Assembly: GCA_017656385.1 (NCBI GenBank)
Contig: JACDNX010000006.1
Location: 1-64,000 of the forward strand
Reading direction: 5' to 3'
Length of the DNA: 64,000 bases
DNA from: Thermodesulfobacterium sp.
GTDB lineage: Bacteria; Desulfobacterota; Thermodesulfobacteria; Thermodesulfobacteriales; Thermodesulfobacteriaceae
Made by a program: the position numbers and the translations under genes. Positions within the stretch are counted from its first letter, which is position 1. Each line of letters begins with the position of its first letter. This document shows, piece after piece, positions 51,226-60,954 of this stretch. Below the pieces are notes generated by a model. The model ran no database searches. It saw nothing but the letters and a program-made list of their open reading frames with translations, and had not been told where the DNA came from.

Positions 51226-51350
51226 AACAGGAGAATACAAATAACAAATACAAGAGCAATTTAAGAGATATTAATAAGTCTTTTAAAAAAGAAATATCTT
51301 TATCTGCAATAAAAACCTTCAGATTTTTAAGTATTTCTAAAACTTTTTTC

Positions 51351-51755
51351 TTAGGAGGCAGTATAGTTTATATTATTTTCTATTTGAAATGTTTTTACAA
51401 GTCCTAAAATTTCCATAAAAGAACGGAATTGAGGATTTTTTGCTTTGAGTTTTAAATTAATTCTGTCTTTTAAAACAAGTTTTAGAAAAAATCCTATAAT
51501 AGAAGAACTAAGAAATTCAGCATCATTAAAAGTTATAATTATTTCTTTATTTCCTTTTTCTACTAAATTTATTACCTTTTCTTTAATTAACCAATAATCA
51601 CTTATACTAACTACATCTCCAGAAACAATAACTTCATTATTTTTTACATTTAAAGAGATATTAGTTTCAAAAATTTCATCTCTTAAGTGGGTTAACGTTT
51701 TTAAATCATTCATCTTTTCATCTTCTGAATAAGGTAATCTCTTTAAATCGTTCAT
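51351..51755 (-). CDS. STAS-domain protein (anti-anti-sigma factor-like)
   Basis: 134 residues. The C-terminal 100 residues fit a STAS fold: VSGDVVSISDYWLIKEKV, then IIITFNDAEFLSSSIIGFF, in which the double Ser is at the phosphorylation site of SpoIIAA-type proteins, and FMEILGLVKTFQI at the end. The first 27 residues hold a short internal repeat (MNDLKRL and MNDLKTL), so two in-frame ATGs have similar surroundings; AGGAGGT before 51755 favours the longer form. No anti-sigma kinase is adjacent. Confidence 0.65.
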   Translation of the reverse strand: MNDLKRLPYSEDEKMNDLKTLTHLRDEIFETNISLNVKNNEVIVSGDVVSISDYWLIKEKVINLVEKGNKEIIITFNDAEFLSSSIIGFFLKLVLKDRINLKLKAKNPQFRSFMEILGLVKTFQIENNINYTAS

Positions 51756-52291
51756 AACTGTTTTTACCTCCTATTTTATAGATTTCCATTACTCACCTTC
51801 TTTTTACCCATTCTTCAAAACACTTTGGTTTATAAAATTATTTAAAAATTTTTGGCTTTTAAAACTGAGATTAATTTTCTATCAACATCATTTAAATAAA
51901 AATTAGGAAATTATATAAAATAATACACCTTAGTTATTTGTCAAAAAAATTCTGGCTCTTTTTTACTGTCCACTTACCTTTTTCATTTGTAATAAGTGTA
52001 GTTCTCAAACTTTTGTTTTTAATATATCCATACTTTAGAAAAAACCATAGATCTAATCTCAAATAGTTTCTTTTGTCCACCACTGTCTTGTAAACCTTCT
52101 TCCTCAGAAATATTTCCTACAATGAGAGATAAGACCTTCCCCAATATTCGATCACATGTTTCTTCGTCAATATCAATACCAGTCTTGTTGATATATTGCT
52201 TTTTTTAAGTAACACCAGCGTAATCACAAATTTTCCCACGGAAGTATTATTTAAATTGTGTCTATGTTATTAAAAATAAGAGGACTGGGAG
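51756..52291. other. Degraded accessory stretch
   Basis: 536 bases with no intact gene. On the minus strand 51934-52116 is an open run of 60 codons with no start (segments KVYKTVVDKRNYLRL and TNEKGKWTVKKSQNFF). Another frame is open upstream of it (52117-52195, TGIDIDEETCDRILGK). They may be halves of one decayed gene. I do not recognise it. Confidence 0.4.
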
Positions 52292-52459
52292 GTGAGGGAA
52301 AAGGAAGCAAAAGAGATTGATTTAAATGCTGAATTTGAAAGACTTATTAAAGAAGCTCAAACTTCTACTTCCCATGAAACATTAACCTTTATCGCTGAAC
52401 AACTTCTCAATCTGCTTATGCTAAAACAAAGAGGACTGTTTCTTAAACAGCAAATGTAA
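52292..52459 (+). pseudogene. Short orphan reading frame, possible transposase N-terminal remnant
   Basis: GTG at 52292 to TAA at 52457-52459, 55 residues, helical and charged (EIDLNAEFERLIKEAQ, ETLTFIAEQLLNLLMLKQRG). The style recalls the N-terminus of IS256-type transposases, but the catalytic part is absent and no terminal repeats are seen. It may equally be a small helical gene. GGGAGG lies close to the start. Confidence 0.35.
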
Positions 52460-52521
52460 TTTTTAAAACTTTAAAACCTTATTAAACTTTTAAAACCGGT
52501 GTGGTACGGTATAATCTTGGC

Positions 52522-54105
52522 TTAACTTTGGATGTTATTAATTTCTTTATCTATTACCAGAGACAAAATTCTCTTTTGACCTCTTAGTTTTAATATATCA
52601 ATTCCGCTTTTTAATGTATTTAAAATATTTTCTAACTGAGGCTCAGTTTTCGGATCAAGTTGTGAAGGATCATAAGAGATAACAGCTATATAAGGAGAAT
52701 AAACAGTGTTATATTTTTGATAAAAGGTTTTTTCTATAATTCTTAAAAGCTTTCTTGCAACTACCATAGCACCAAATAAAGGAGTTTCTGGCAAGATTAC
52801 AGCAAACTGCTCAGGTTTAGAAAGTTTTGCCACTATATCAACTCTTCTCAGATTTTTAAAAAATTCTTGTGCCAGAAGTTTTAAAATGTTTTCTTCCTCC
52901 TCCACCCCATAAAGCTCTGTTATTTGAGAAAATTTATCTATTTCTATCAAAAGAATGCTCACAATTCTTCTATATCTTTTAGCCCTTAAAAGCTCCTCTT
53001 TTAACCTCTTTAAAAAGTAGGACTCGTTATAAAGCCCTGTTAGAGGATCTAAAATAGAACCCTCTTCAAGCTTTTTCTTTAAAGTTTCTATTTCTTCAAT
53101 AAGAATTTCCTTTTCTCTGGTGACTTTTGCCAGTTCATCCTGATACAATTCTATAAGATTTTCTTCTTTTTTCTTTTGCTCTTCAAGTTTTTTAATTTGT
53201 ATTTTTAATTTTTCCTCTTGTAATTTAATCCATTTAGTATAGGGAGTGAGAAGATGGTCTTTATAGTTAAAGGTTTCATAAAAAATATTTGTCCATTCAG
53301 GAAGAGAATCCAGTAAATTTTCTATTTGAGAATCATTTAAGTTAAAATGGGTTTTGCCAAAGTTTTTGAAATCTTTAAATTTTCTTTCTCTATTTACACT
53401 AAAGTAACAGCCTACACCGAGATCTATAAAATTTAAAAATTTTACATCTTCAAAAATTTCAGGAGGAATTTCCTCAGGTAAATCAGGAAACCAATGATGA
53501 TAGTGGATGTTAAGCACAAATCTTCGAGGGAAATTGTAGAATTCAAAATATTCGCTACCTATAGTAGCATGGTCAACTTCAAAAACTTCTCTTTCTGCCT
53601 GGCAAAGAGTTTTGCCCAGTTTTTTAAGTTTAAGGACTTTTAAATAGCCTTCAGGAAACAAAGAATATAGAACAATTATGCCAAAATCCATAAGATATGA
53701 AGAAATGTGTAAATGAGAAGGATAAGTTTCAAATTTAGAAGCACATATAAAAGAAAAACAGAGATTGGCAATAGCTCTTGCCCAAAACAGAGAAAAGCTG
53801 AATTCATTAAAGGTAACTTTGCTTAATTTTGTAGAAACATAACTCAGAACCAGAATTTTTACCAGATCCTCTCCAAGAATTAATAAAGCCATTCTTACAT
53901 TTTGAACAGGTGGGTTGTCTTTTCTATATTTTGGCTGATTAGCTACTGAAAGAATAAGAGAAGAAAGCTCTTGATTTTGATTTATAAGTTCCAGAAATTC
54001 TCTTTCTGATTTTAATAAAAGAGTTTCTAAAATTTCTCTAACTGTTTTAGGGAGAGGGATTAACGGTCTTTGAGAAAGTTTTAACAGTCTGTCTATCTCT
54101 CCCAT
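52522..54105 (-). CDS. HDOD plus degenerate GGDEF regulator
   Basis: 527 residues: an HDOD domain (about 10-260), a long coiled coil (about 290-350, KKLEEQKKKEENLIELYQ), and a diguanylate-cyclase-like domain (about 352-515). The latter starts with the usual DPLTGLYNESYF and keeps metal-site-like IEIDKFSQITELYG, but the GG(D/E)EF loop reads SKPEQF, so cyclic-di-GMP synthesis is unlikely. Possibly a nucleotide sensor or scaffold. Divergent from proA. Confidence 0.88.
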   Translation of the reverse strand: MGEIDRLLKLSQRPLIPLPKTVREILETLLLKSEREFLELINQNQELSSLILSVANQPKYRKDNPPVQNVRMALLILGEDLVKILVLSYVSTKLSKVTFNEFSFSLFWARAIANLCFSFICASKFETYPSHLHISSYLMDFGIIVLYSLFPEGYLKVLKLKKLGKTLCQAEREVFEVDHATIGSEYFEFYNFPRRFVLNIHYHHWFPDLPEEIPPEIFEDVKFLNFIDLGVGCYFSVNRERKFKDFKNFGKTHFNLNDSQIENLLDSLPEWTNIFYETFNYKDHLLTPYTKWIKLQEEKLKIQIKKLEEQKKKEENLIELYQDELAKVTREKEILIEEIETLKKKLEEGSILDPLTGLYNESYFLKRLKEELLRAKRYRRIVSILLIEIDKFSQITELYGVEEEENILKLLAQEFFKNLRRVDIVAKLSKPEQFAVILPETPLFGAMVVARKLLRIIEKTFYQKYNTVYSPYIAVISYDPSQLDPKTEPQLENILNTLKSGIDILKLRGQKRILSLVIDKEINNIQS

Positions 54106-54214
54106 TTTTCCTTATTTAGGTTAAAATAATTTAGTTAATAATAGCAAATGTTTTTTATTTTTGAAGAAGTTTGGGTAGATTTTGTATCAAAATTGATATA
54201 AAGGAGGGAAAAAA

Positions 54215-55480
54215 ATGGGTGAAGAACAGCTTAAAGAAATGGTTTTTGATATGGCAAAAAGAGCTAAAATAGCTTCCAAAGATCTAATTATACTTTCTTC
54301 TCATACAAAAAACGAAGTATTAAAAAGAGTGGCTCAAAAGTTAAGAGAAAAAAAAGAAGAGCTTAAAAAGATTAATGAGAAAGATGTAAACCAAGCAATA
54401 ATTCAGGGCCATACCAAAGCTTTTATTGATAGATTAACCCTTACAGACAAGATAATAGAAGGAATGGCTAAAGGATTGGAAGAAGTTGCGATGCTTCCTG
54501 ATCCAGTTGGAGAGGTAGTGAAGATGTGGAAAAGACCTAATGGACTCTGGGTTGGTAAAATGAGGATACCACTGGGAGTAATAGCTATGATTTATGAAAG
54601 CAGACCAAATGTTACCATAGATGCAGCTGGGCTTTGTTTTAAAAGCGGAAATGCAGTGATTTTAAGAGGAGGAAAGGAGGCTTTAAATTCAAATGTAGCC
54701 TTAGGAGAAATTTTTAGAGAAACTCTAAAAGAGTTTAATATTTCAGAAGATGTGGTTCAGGTAGTTCCTACTCCAGATAGAAAACTCATGGAATACATGT
54801 TAGAACTGGAAGAATATATAGATCTTGTTATTCCAAGAGGTGGAGAAGGACTTATAAGATTTGTTACAGAAAAAGCAAGAATGCCAGTTATAAAACATTA
54901 CAAGGGAGTTTGTCATGTATATATAGATGAAGAAGCAGATATTAAAAAGGCAAAAGAGATTGCAATTAATGCTAAATGTCAAAGACCAGGGGTTTGCAAT
55001 GCAATGGAGACTCTTCTTGTGCACAAAAATATTGCAGAAAAAATCTTACCAAGCTTAGGAGAAGAATACAAAAAATTTGGAGTAGAATTGAGAGGATGTC
55101 CTGAGACCTTAAAATATATACCTTGGGCAAAGCCAGCAACAGAAGAAGACTGGTATGCAGAATATCTGGATTTAATTTTAGCTATTAAAGTGGTAGAGGA
55201 TATAGATTCAGCAATAGAACACATTTCTAAGTATGGAAGTAACCACACAGAGGCTATAGTAACAGAAAATTATTCAAAGGCTATGAAATTTTTAAAAGAG
55301 GTTGATGCAAGTGTAGTGCTTGTTAATGCTTCAACAAGGTTTAATGATGGTGGAGAACTTGGTCTTGGAGCAGAGATTGGTATTTCAACAACAAAAATGC
55401 ATGCTTATGGTCCTATGGGACTTGAAGAGTTGACTACAACAAAGTTTATTGTTTTTGGAGATGGACAAATCAGAACTTAA
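54215..55480 (+). CDS. proA: Gamma-glutamyl phosphate reductase
   Basis: Second step of proline synthesis, NADPH-dependent. 421 residues of aldehyde-dehydrogenase fold. YESRPNVTIDAAGLC near 128, GGKEALNSN near 152, the catalytic Cys in RPGVCNAMET near 258, and STRFNDGGELGLGAEIGIST near 367 are ProA signatures. AAGGAGGG precedes the ATG. proB is not in the window. The end overlaps nadD. Confidence 0.97.
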   Translation: MGEEQLKEMVFDMAKRAKIASKDLIILSSHTKNEVLKRVAQKLREKKEELKKINEKDVNQAIIQGHTKAFIDRLTLTDKIIEGMAKGLEEVAMLPDPVGEVVKMWKRPNGLWVGKMRIPLGVIAMIYESRPNVTIDAAGLCFKSGNAVILRGGKEALNSNVALGEIFRETLKEFNISEDVVQVVPTPDRKLMEYMLELEEYIDLVIPRGGEGLIRFVTEKARMPVIKHYKGVCHVYIDEEADIKKAKEIAINAKCQRPGVCNAMETLLVHKNIAEKILPSLGEEYKKFGVELRGCPETLKYIPWAKPATEEDWYAEYLDLILAIKVVEDIDSAIEHISKYGSNHTEAIVTENYSKAMKFLKEVDASVVLVNASTRFNDGGELGLGAEIGISTTKMHAYGPMGLEELTTTKFIVFGDGQIRT

Positions 55481-56096
55481 AAAAATAGGTATCCTGGGGG
55501 GGACTTTTGACCCCCCGCATCTTGCTCATTTAAGAATAGCAGAAGAAGTAAGAGAAGCTTACCTCTTAGACAAGATTTTCTTTATCCCTGCAGGTGTTCC
55601 TCCTCATAAGAAGGATTACACTCTTACTCCTTTTAAAGAAAGATTGAAAATGGTAGAGCTTGCAACTCAAGATAATACTTTTTTTGAAGTTTTAGATATA
55701 GAAAAGGATATAATACCTTCTTATACTTTGAAAACTCTGCAGAAATTAAAAGAAACTTATCCTGAAGTAGAAAAATTTCTCATCATAGGTTGGGACAGTT
55801 TTTGTGAATTTGAAACATGGTGGAATTATGAAAAAATTCCAAACCTTGCAAATATTGTAGTAATTCCGAGAAAATTAAGCTCTTGGGAAGAAATTGAAGA
55901 GTATTTTCATAAAAAGGTCAAAGAACTTTGGACAGAAAAAAGAGCCCTTAACAGAGTATCCCTTTTTAAAACAAAAACCTTTGATATTTCAAGCACACTT
56001 ATAAGAAGTTTGTGTAAAGAAGGAAAATCTATAAGATACCTTGTTCCAGATAGCGTGTTTTTTTATATTCAGGAAAGGGGTTTTTACAGATCATGA
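55461..56096 (+). CDS. nadD: Nicotinate-nucleotide adenylyltransferase
   Basis: Makes deamido-NAD from nicotinate mononucleotide and ATP. 211 residues. The nucleotidyltransferase motif GGTFDPPHLAHL is at about 12-23 and the ISSTLIRS motif near 180. ATG 55461 is used; TTG 55449 would add four residues. It lies inside the end of proA and overlaps mutS by four bases, so translation is coupled along the run. Confidence 0.95.
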   Translation: MDKSELKKIGILGGTFDPPHLAHLRIAEEVREAYLLDKIFFIPAGVPPHKKDYTLTPFKERLKMVELATQDNTFFEVLDIEKDIIPSYTLKTLQKLKETYPEVEKFLIIGWDSFCEFETWWNYEKIPNLANIVVIPRKLSSWEEIEEYFHKKVKELWTEKRALNRVSLFKTKTFDISSTLIRSLCKEGKSIRYLVPDSVFFYIQERGFYRS

Positions 56097-58696
56097 AAGG
56101 AAGTATAAAAGCTGAAATTACTCCCATGTTTAAGCAATATTTTGAAATCAAAAGTAAATACCCTGATGCTATATTGTTCTTTAGATTGGGAGACTTTTAT
56201 GAAATGTTTTTTGAAGACGCAGAAACTGTATCACCACTTTTGGGTCTTGTTCTTACCAAAAGAGAAGCAGGCAAAAATTTAACAGCTCCTATGTGTGGAA
56301 TTCCAGCAGATAAAAGTTCATTCTATATTCAGAAGCTTGTTGATATGGGATTTAAAGTTGCTATTTGCGAACAGGTGGAAGACCCTGCAGAAGCAAAAGG
56401 TCTGGTAAGAAGAGAAGTTGTAAAAATATACACTCCCGGATTGCTTGTAGATCTTGATTCACTTTCAGAAAAAGACAAAAACTACTTGGCAAGCCTTTTT
56501 ATAGAAAAAAAAGCAGGCTTAAGTTTTTTAGAGCTTTCCTGTGGAGAATTTATTTTTACAGAACTTCAAAAGGATGTAATACTTTCTGAGATATTAAAAA
56601 GAGAACCAAGGGAAATAATATTAAATAAAAATTTAGAAAACTCAGAAATTGTAAAGCTACTAAAACAGAACCTTCCAAAGGTGCATTTAAGTTTTGTAGA
56701 AGAAAGATTTTTTAAAAAAGAGAGTTTAAAAGAGCTTTATTTAGAGTATTTTGAGAGACATAGGTATGAAGAGGGTCTTAAAGCAGCTAATGCAATTCTG
56801 GAATATCTAAAAATTTATCAGCCCCATCTGGTAGATAAAATAGAACATCCACAGTTTTATTATCCAGAAGAATTTTTATTTTTGGATGAAGCAACAAAGA
56901 GAAATCTCGAGCTGATAAAAAATCTCTGGGACGGGAGTGAAAAGTTTTCTTTATTCTGGGTTCTTGATAGAACTCAAACTCCTATGGGAGCAAGGTTATT
57001 AAAAGAATGGATACTTTATCCATTAAAAGACATTAAAAAAATTCAGCAAAGGCAGGAGATAGTTAGGTTTTTTGTAGAGAATAAATCTTTAAGAGAAGAT
57101 TTAAAGAAGATTTTAAAAAAAATTTCAGATCTTGAAAGGTTAAGCACAAGATGTGCATTGAAACTGGTTAATCCTAAGGAACTGAGATTATTAAGAGAAA
57201 GCTTAAAACACCTTCCAGAAATAAAAAAAATATTAGAAAAAGAAAAACCTCTTAAATATCCTAAAAAACTAAAAGAAATTTTAGATAACATAGATGAATT
57301 TTCAGAGCTTTATACAATCTTAAATGACTGGCTTGTTGATGATCCACCTCCAACCTTAAAAGAAGGAGGGATAATAAAAAGAGGAGTTAGTGCTGAACTT
57401 GATGAACTTTTTGATTTAAAAGAGAATGCTATTTATTATCTTTCTGAGCTGGAAAAAAATGAAAGACAAAAAAACGATATTCCAACTTTAAGAATAGGGT
57501 ATAACAAAGTTTTTGGTTATTATTTTGAAGTATCTAAAAGCTATTTAAAAAAGGTGCCTTCATACTTTGAAAGAAAGCAAACTTTAACAAATGTAGAAAG
57601 ATTTATAACTCCTCAACTAAAAGAACTTGAGAACAAAATTCTTTCCGCTGAGGAGAAAATAAAAAACTTGGAATATGAGCTATTTTTGAAACTAAGGGAA
57701 AGGGTTGCTTCATATAAAGAAAAGCTTCAAAACACTGCAAAGGCCTTAGCAGAGCTTGATGTCTTTATCTCTTTATCTCAAGTAGCTGTGGAAAACGATT
57801 ATGTAATACCAGAAATAGTTGAAGAACAGATCCTTGATATAGAAGAAGGAAGACATCCGGTTTTAGAAAAGATTCAAGGCAAAGAAAATTTTGTTCCCAA
57901 TTCTTTAAAAATGGATAAGGAAGATGCTCAATTTTTGATTATTACAGGACCAAATATGGGTGGAAAATCCACTTTTTTAAGACAAAATGCATTAATAGTA
58001 ATCATGGCTCAAATGGGTAGTTTTGTCCCTGCAAGTTTTGCCAAAATAGGTGTTTTTGACAAAATTTTTACTCGTGTGGGAGCAGGAGATGAACTGATAA
58101 GAGGAAAAAGCACTTTTATGGTTGAAATGAGTGAATGTGCATACATTTTGAAAAATGTGTCTTCTAAAAGTTTGGTTATCCTTGATGAAGTAGGAAGAGG
58201 AACAAGTACTTTTGATGGAATGGCACTTGCCTGGGCTATAGCAGAAAACTTATATCAAAAAAAAGCCTTTACACTACTTGCAACACACTACTTTGAACTT
58301 ACAGAACTTGCAAAGACTTACTCAGGAATAAAAAATTACCATGTAACTGTTAAAGAGTGGAACGAAGAAGTGATATTTTTATACAAAGTTTTACCAGGGG
58401 TTGCTAATCAGTCTTATGGAATTGAAGTTGCTAAATTAGCAGGAATTCCTCAAGAAGTGGTTGACAGAGCAAGGGAAATACTTTATAAATTAGAGAGCAA
58501 AAATTTAAAGGAAAATAAAGAATTAACAGTATTTCCTAAAAAGGTTTTACAATTATCTATATTTGAAATGACAAATCCTATAATTGAAAAAATCAAAAGT
58601 CTTAATATAGAAGAAATGACCCCAATTTCAGCTCTGAATTTTCTTTGGGAGGTAAAAAAAGAATTAGTAGAAAAAGAAAAAAAGGAAAATAAATGA
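56093..58696 (+). CDS. mutS: DNA mismatch repair protein MutS
   Basis: 867 residues. The mismatch-reading domain starts with the family motif (F-x-E) in RLGDFYEMFFEDA near 34. The connector, lever and clamp regions follow. The ATPase has Walker A GPNMGGKST near 619, Walker B VILDEVGRGTSTFDG near 697, and the helix-turn-helix dimer region near 785. A standard MutS1. Overlaps the LysM-amidase gene by four bases (ATGA). Confidence 0.97.
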   Translation: MKGSIKAEITPMFKQYFEIKSKYPDAILFFRLGDFYEMFFEDAETVSPLLGLVLTKREAGKNLTAPMCGIPADKSSFYIQKLVDMGFKVAICEQVEDPAEAKGLVRREVVKIYTPGLLVDLDSLSEKDKNYLASLFIEKKAGLSFLELSCGEFIFTELQKDVILSEILKREPREIILNKNLENSEIVKLLKQNLPKVHLSFVEERFFKKESLKELYLEYFERHRYEEGLKAANAILEYLKIYQPHLVDKIEHPQFYYPEEFLFLDEATKRNLELIKNLWDGSEKFSLFWVLDRTQTPMGARLLKEWILYPLKDIKKIQQRQEIVRFFVENKSLREDLKKILKKISDLERLSTRCALKLVNPKELRLLRESLKHLPEIKKILEKEKPLKYPKKLKEILDNIDEFSELYTILNDWLVDDPPPTLKEGGIIKRGVSAELDELFDLKENAIYYLSELEKNERQKNDIPTLRIGYNKVFGYYFEVSKSYLKKVPSYFERKQTLTNVERFITPQLKELENKILSAEEKIKNLEYELFLKLRERVASYKEKLQNTAKALAELDVFISLSQVAVENDYVIPEIVEEQILDIEEGRHPVLEKIQGKENFVPNSLKMDKEDAQFLIITGPNMGGKSTFLRQNALIVIMAQMGSFVPASFAKIGVFDKIFTRVGAGDELIRGKSTFMVEMSECAYILKNVSSKSLVILDEVGRGTSTFDGMALAWAIAENLYQKKAFTLLATHYFELTELAKTYSGIKNYHVTVKEWNEEVIFLYKVLPGVANQSYGIEVAKLAGIPQEVVDRAREILYKLESKNLKENKELTVFPKKVLQLSIFEMTNPIIEKIKSLNIEEMTPISALNFLWEVKKELVEKEKKENK

Positions 58697-60954
58697 AAAA
58701 ATTTGTCAGCTATATTCTTATTGCGATATTATTGAGCTTTCATTTTTTTATTTTTAATCCTTTAGAACTCTTAGCTGTCTCCTCAAATAAAAAAGCCAGT
58801 TCCAAGGAATACATATACTATCGGGTTAGGAGGGGGGACACGTTAGGAGAGATAGCAAGAAGGTATGGTACGACGGTTAGTCAGTTGAGGAAGTGGAATG
58901 GGATAAGGGGAGATAGGATATATGTGGGGCAGAGGCTGATAGTGGGGATAAAGGAGGAGAAGAGGGTATCGAAAGGAGTTAAATACATATACTATCGAGT
59001 TAGGAGAGGGGACACGTTAGGAGAGATAGCGAGAAGGTACGGTACGACAGTTAGTCAGTTGAGGAAGTGGAATGGGATAAGGGGAGATAGGATATATGTG
59101 GGGCAGAGGCTGATAGTAGGGATAAGGGAGGAGAAGGGGGTATCAAAAGGTATTAAGAGAAAAGAGGCTAAGGTTGAAAAGGTAGCAGGTATAACAAGGA
59201 AGATAAGTTACATATACTATCGAGTTAGGAGAGGGGACACCTTAGGGGAGATAGCAAGAAGGTATGGTACGACAGTTAGTCAGTTGAGGAGGTGGAATGG
59301 ATTAAGGGGTGACAGGATATATGTGGGGCAGAGGTTAATAGTAGGGATAAGGGAGGAGATAATAAAGAAAGAAACAATAAAAGAAGTTTCAGATACAGAA
59401 AAGATTTTTTCTGAGCTTGAAAAAGAATATGAAAAACTTTTTTCTACTTCTAAAACACCAAGAACAAAATGGCTGGAACTTATAAATAAATACAGAAGGC
59501 TTTACTTGTTATATCCTGGGAGTAAAACAGCTCCTAAAGCAATATTAAAAACAGCAAATATATATTTTCATCTTTACAAGACTTTTTCAAACAAAGAGGA
59601 TCTTAATGAAGCTATAGAAAGATACTACTTTTTGATAGATAACTATGTTGAGACCCCTCAAGCAGAGGAATCTTATTACAGGCTAATTCAAATTTATAAA
59701 GAAGAGTTAAAAAGTGAAGAAAATGCAGAAAAGCTAAAAAAAGAGTTTAAGTTAAAGTTTCCTAAGAGTTTATACTTGGCTAAACTTGAAGAAAAAAAAG
59801 AAAAAAAGGAAAAGTCTAAAGGGGATACCAAAGAGAAGACCAGCTTGTCTAAGTTTAGAAAGGTATTAGAGGTTCATCCGGTTACTGGCGAAGATTACAG
59901 TAGAGTAATTATTAATATTTCTGATAACTTTGAATATCAGGCTAATATATTAAAGGGCACTAAGGATAAACCTCCAAGGATATATGTAGACATTTATCCT
60001 GCTGTGCTTGATAGCAAAGTTCCCAAGGAGATCAAGATAAAAGATGCGTTATTAACAAAAGTTAGGGTAGCTCAGTTTGATGAAAAGACAGTAAGGGTTG
60101 TTTTGGATCTGAGTAGCTTGACTTCTTATAAAATCTTCAAGTTAAGAGATCCGTATCAATTAGTTTTAGATCTTATAGGAAAAGAAAAAGTTATAACAAG
60201 ACAAGGAAAAGATGAAAAGTATATAAATTTAGCTCGTCAATTTGGGCTCGGCATAAAAAGAATAGTTATAGATCCAGGACACGGGGGGAAAGATCCAGGT
60301 GCTGTAGGGCCAAGAGGACTTGAGGAAAAGGATGTAACTTTGAGGTTGGCAAAAATATTAGCTCAAAAATTAAAAGAAAGGCTAAAATTAGAAGTGCTTT
60401 TAACAAGAACTTATGATAAATTCATTCCTTTAATTCAGAGGCCAGCTATAGCCAATAGTAAGAAGGCGGATATATTTATTTCTCTTCATACCAATGCTTC
60501 TCCAGATCCAAAGGCACATGGTGTAGAAACCTATTATCTCAATTTTACTACAGATCCGGAAGCAATGAGGGTTGCAGCTTTAGAAAATGCGGCTACTGAA
60601 AAATCTTTAAGTGATTTGCAAGATTTGATAAAAGCAATTTTGGCAAACACAAAACTCTCAGAATCAAGATTGCTTGCAGAGAAAGTGCAAGAACAGCTGG
60701 TAAAAACTTTAAGTAGATACTATCCTGATACTGTAAATAGAGGAGTAAGGTATGCTCCATTTCTTGTTCTTGTCGGCACAAGAATGCCTGCAATTCTTGT
60801 TGAGGTAGGTTTTATAACTAATTCAAAAGAAGAAAGAAGATTAAGAGATTCTCATTATCTGGAAATGGTTGCAGAAGGGATAGCTAAAGGGGTAGAGATT
60901 TACCTTCAGAGTTTAAAATTTTCTCAAACTTATTATCATGATAAAAAATCCTAA
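58693..60954 (+). CDS. LysM-AMIN N-acetylmuramoyl-L-alanine amidase
   Basis: Periplasmic cell-wall amidase used in cell separation (AmiC type). 753 residues: hydrophobic signal (1-29), three LysM modules (about 40-86, 98-144, 173-219), a helical TPR-like part (about 235-370), an AMIN domain (about 390-500), and the Amidase_3 domain with the zinc ligands in IDPGHGGKDPGAVGP (about 525), the Glu of GLEEKDV, the His of SLHTNA (about 600), and the catalytic Glu in LVEVGFITN (about 700). The LysM copies are almost identical and use different codons from the rest of the gene. Confidence 0.94.
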   Translation: MKKFVSYILIAILLSFHFFIFNPLELLAVSSNKKASSKEYIYYRVRRGDTLGEIARRYGTTVSQLRKWNGIRGDRIYVGQRLIVGIKEEKRVSKGVKYIYYRVRRGDTLGEIARRYGTTVSQLRKWNGIRGDRIYVGQRLIVGIREEKGVSKGIKRKEAKVEKVAGITRKISYIYYRVRRGDTLGEIARRYGTTVSQLRRWNGLRGDRIYVGQRLIVGIREEIIKKETIKEVSDTEKIFSELEKEYEKLFSTSKTPRTKWLELINKYRRLYLLYPGSKTAPKAILKTANIYFHLYKTFSNKEDLNEAIERYYFLIDNYVETPQAEESYYRLIQIYKEELKSEENAEKLKKEFKLKFPKSLYLAKLEEKKEKKEKSKGDTKEKTSLSKFRKVLEVHPVTGEDYSRVIINISDNFEYQANILKGTKDKPPRIYVDIYPAVLDSKVPKEIKIKDALLTKVRVAQFDEKTVRVVLDLSSLTSYKIFKLRDPYQLVLDLIGKEKVITRQGKDEKYINLARQFGLGIKRIVIDPGHGGKDPGAVGPRGLEEKDVTLRLAKILAQKLKERLKLEVLLTRTYDKFIPLIQRPAIANSKKADIFISLHTNASPDPKAHGVETYYLNFTTDPEAMRVAALENAATEKSLSDLQDLIKAILANTKLSESRLLAEKVQEQLVKTLSRYYPDTVNRGVRYAPFLVLVGTRMPAILVEVGFITNSKEERRLRDSHYLEMVAEGIAKGVEIYLQSLKFSQTYYHDKKS
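58810..59349 (+). repeat. Three near-identical LysM-coding direct repeats
   Basis: Each unit is about 141 bases: 58810-58950, 58984-59124 and 59209-59349. The encoded residues differ at only two or three positions. Units use AGG for Arg and GGG for Gly heavily (about 45% G+C in the part counted), while the surrounding gene prefers AGA and is AT-rich. The spacers differ in length (33 and 84 bases). Confidence 0.9.

Noticed and set aside
51177-51407. 76-residue open frame after the broken DNA-binding gene
   Set aside because: It begins in another frame of the pseudogene, has no site or recognisable domain and runs into the STAS gene.
58810-59349. Regular repeats as a CRISPR array
   Set aside because: The units are 141 bases, lie in frame in a gene and encode LysM modules.
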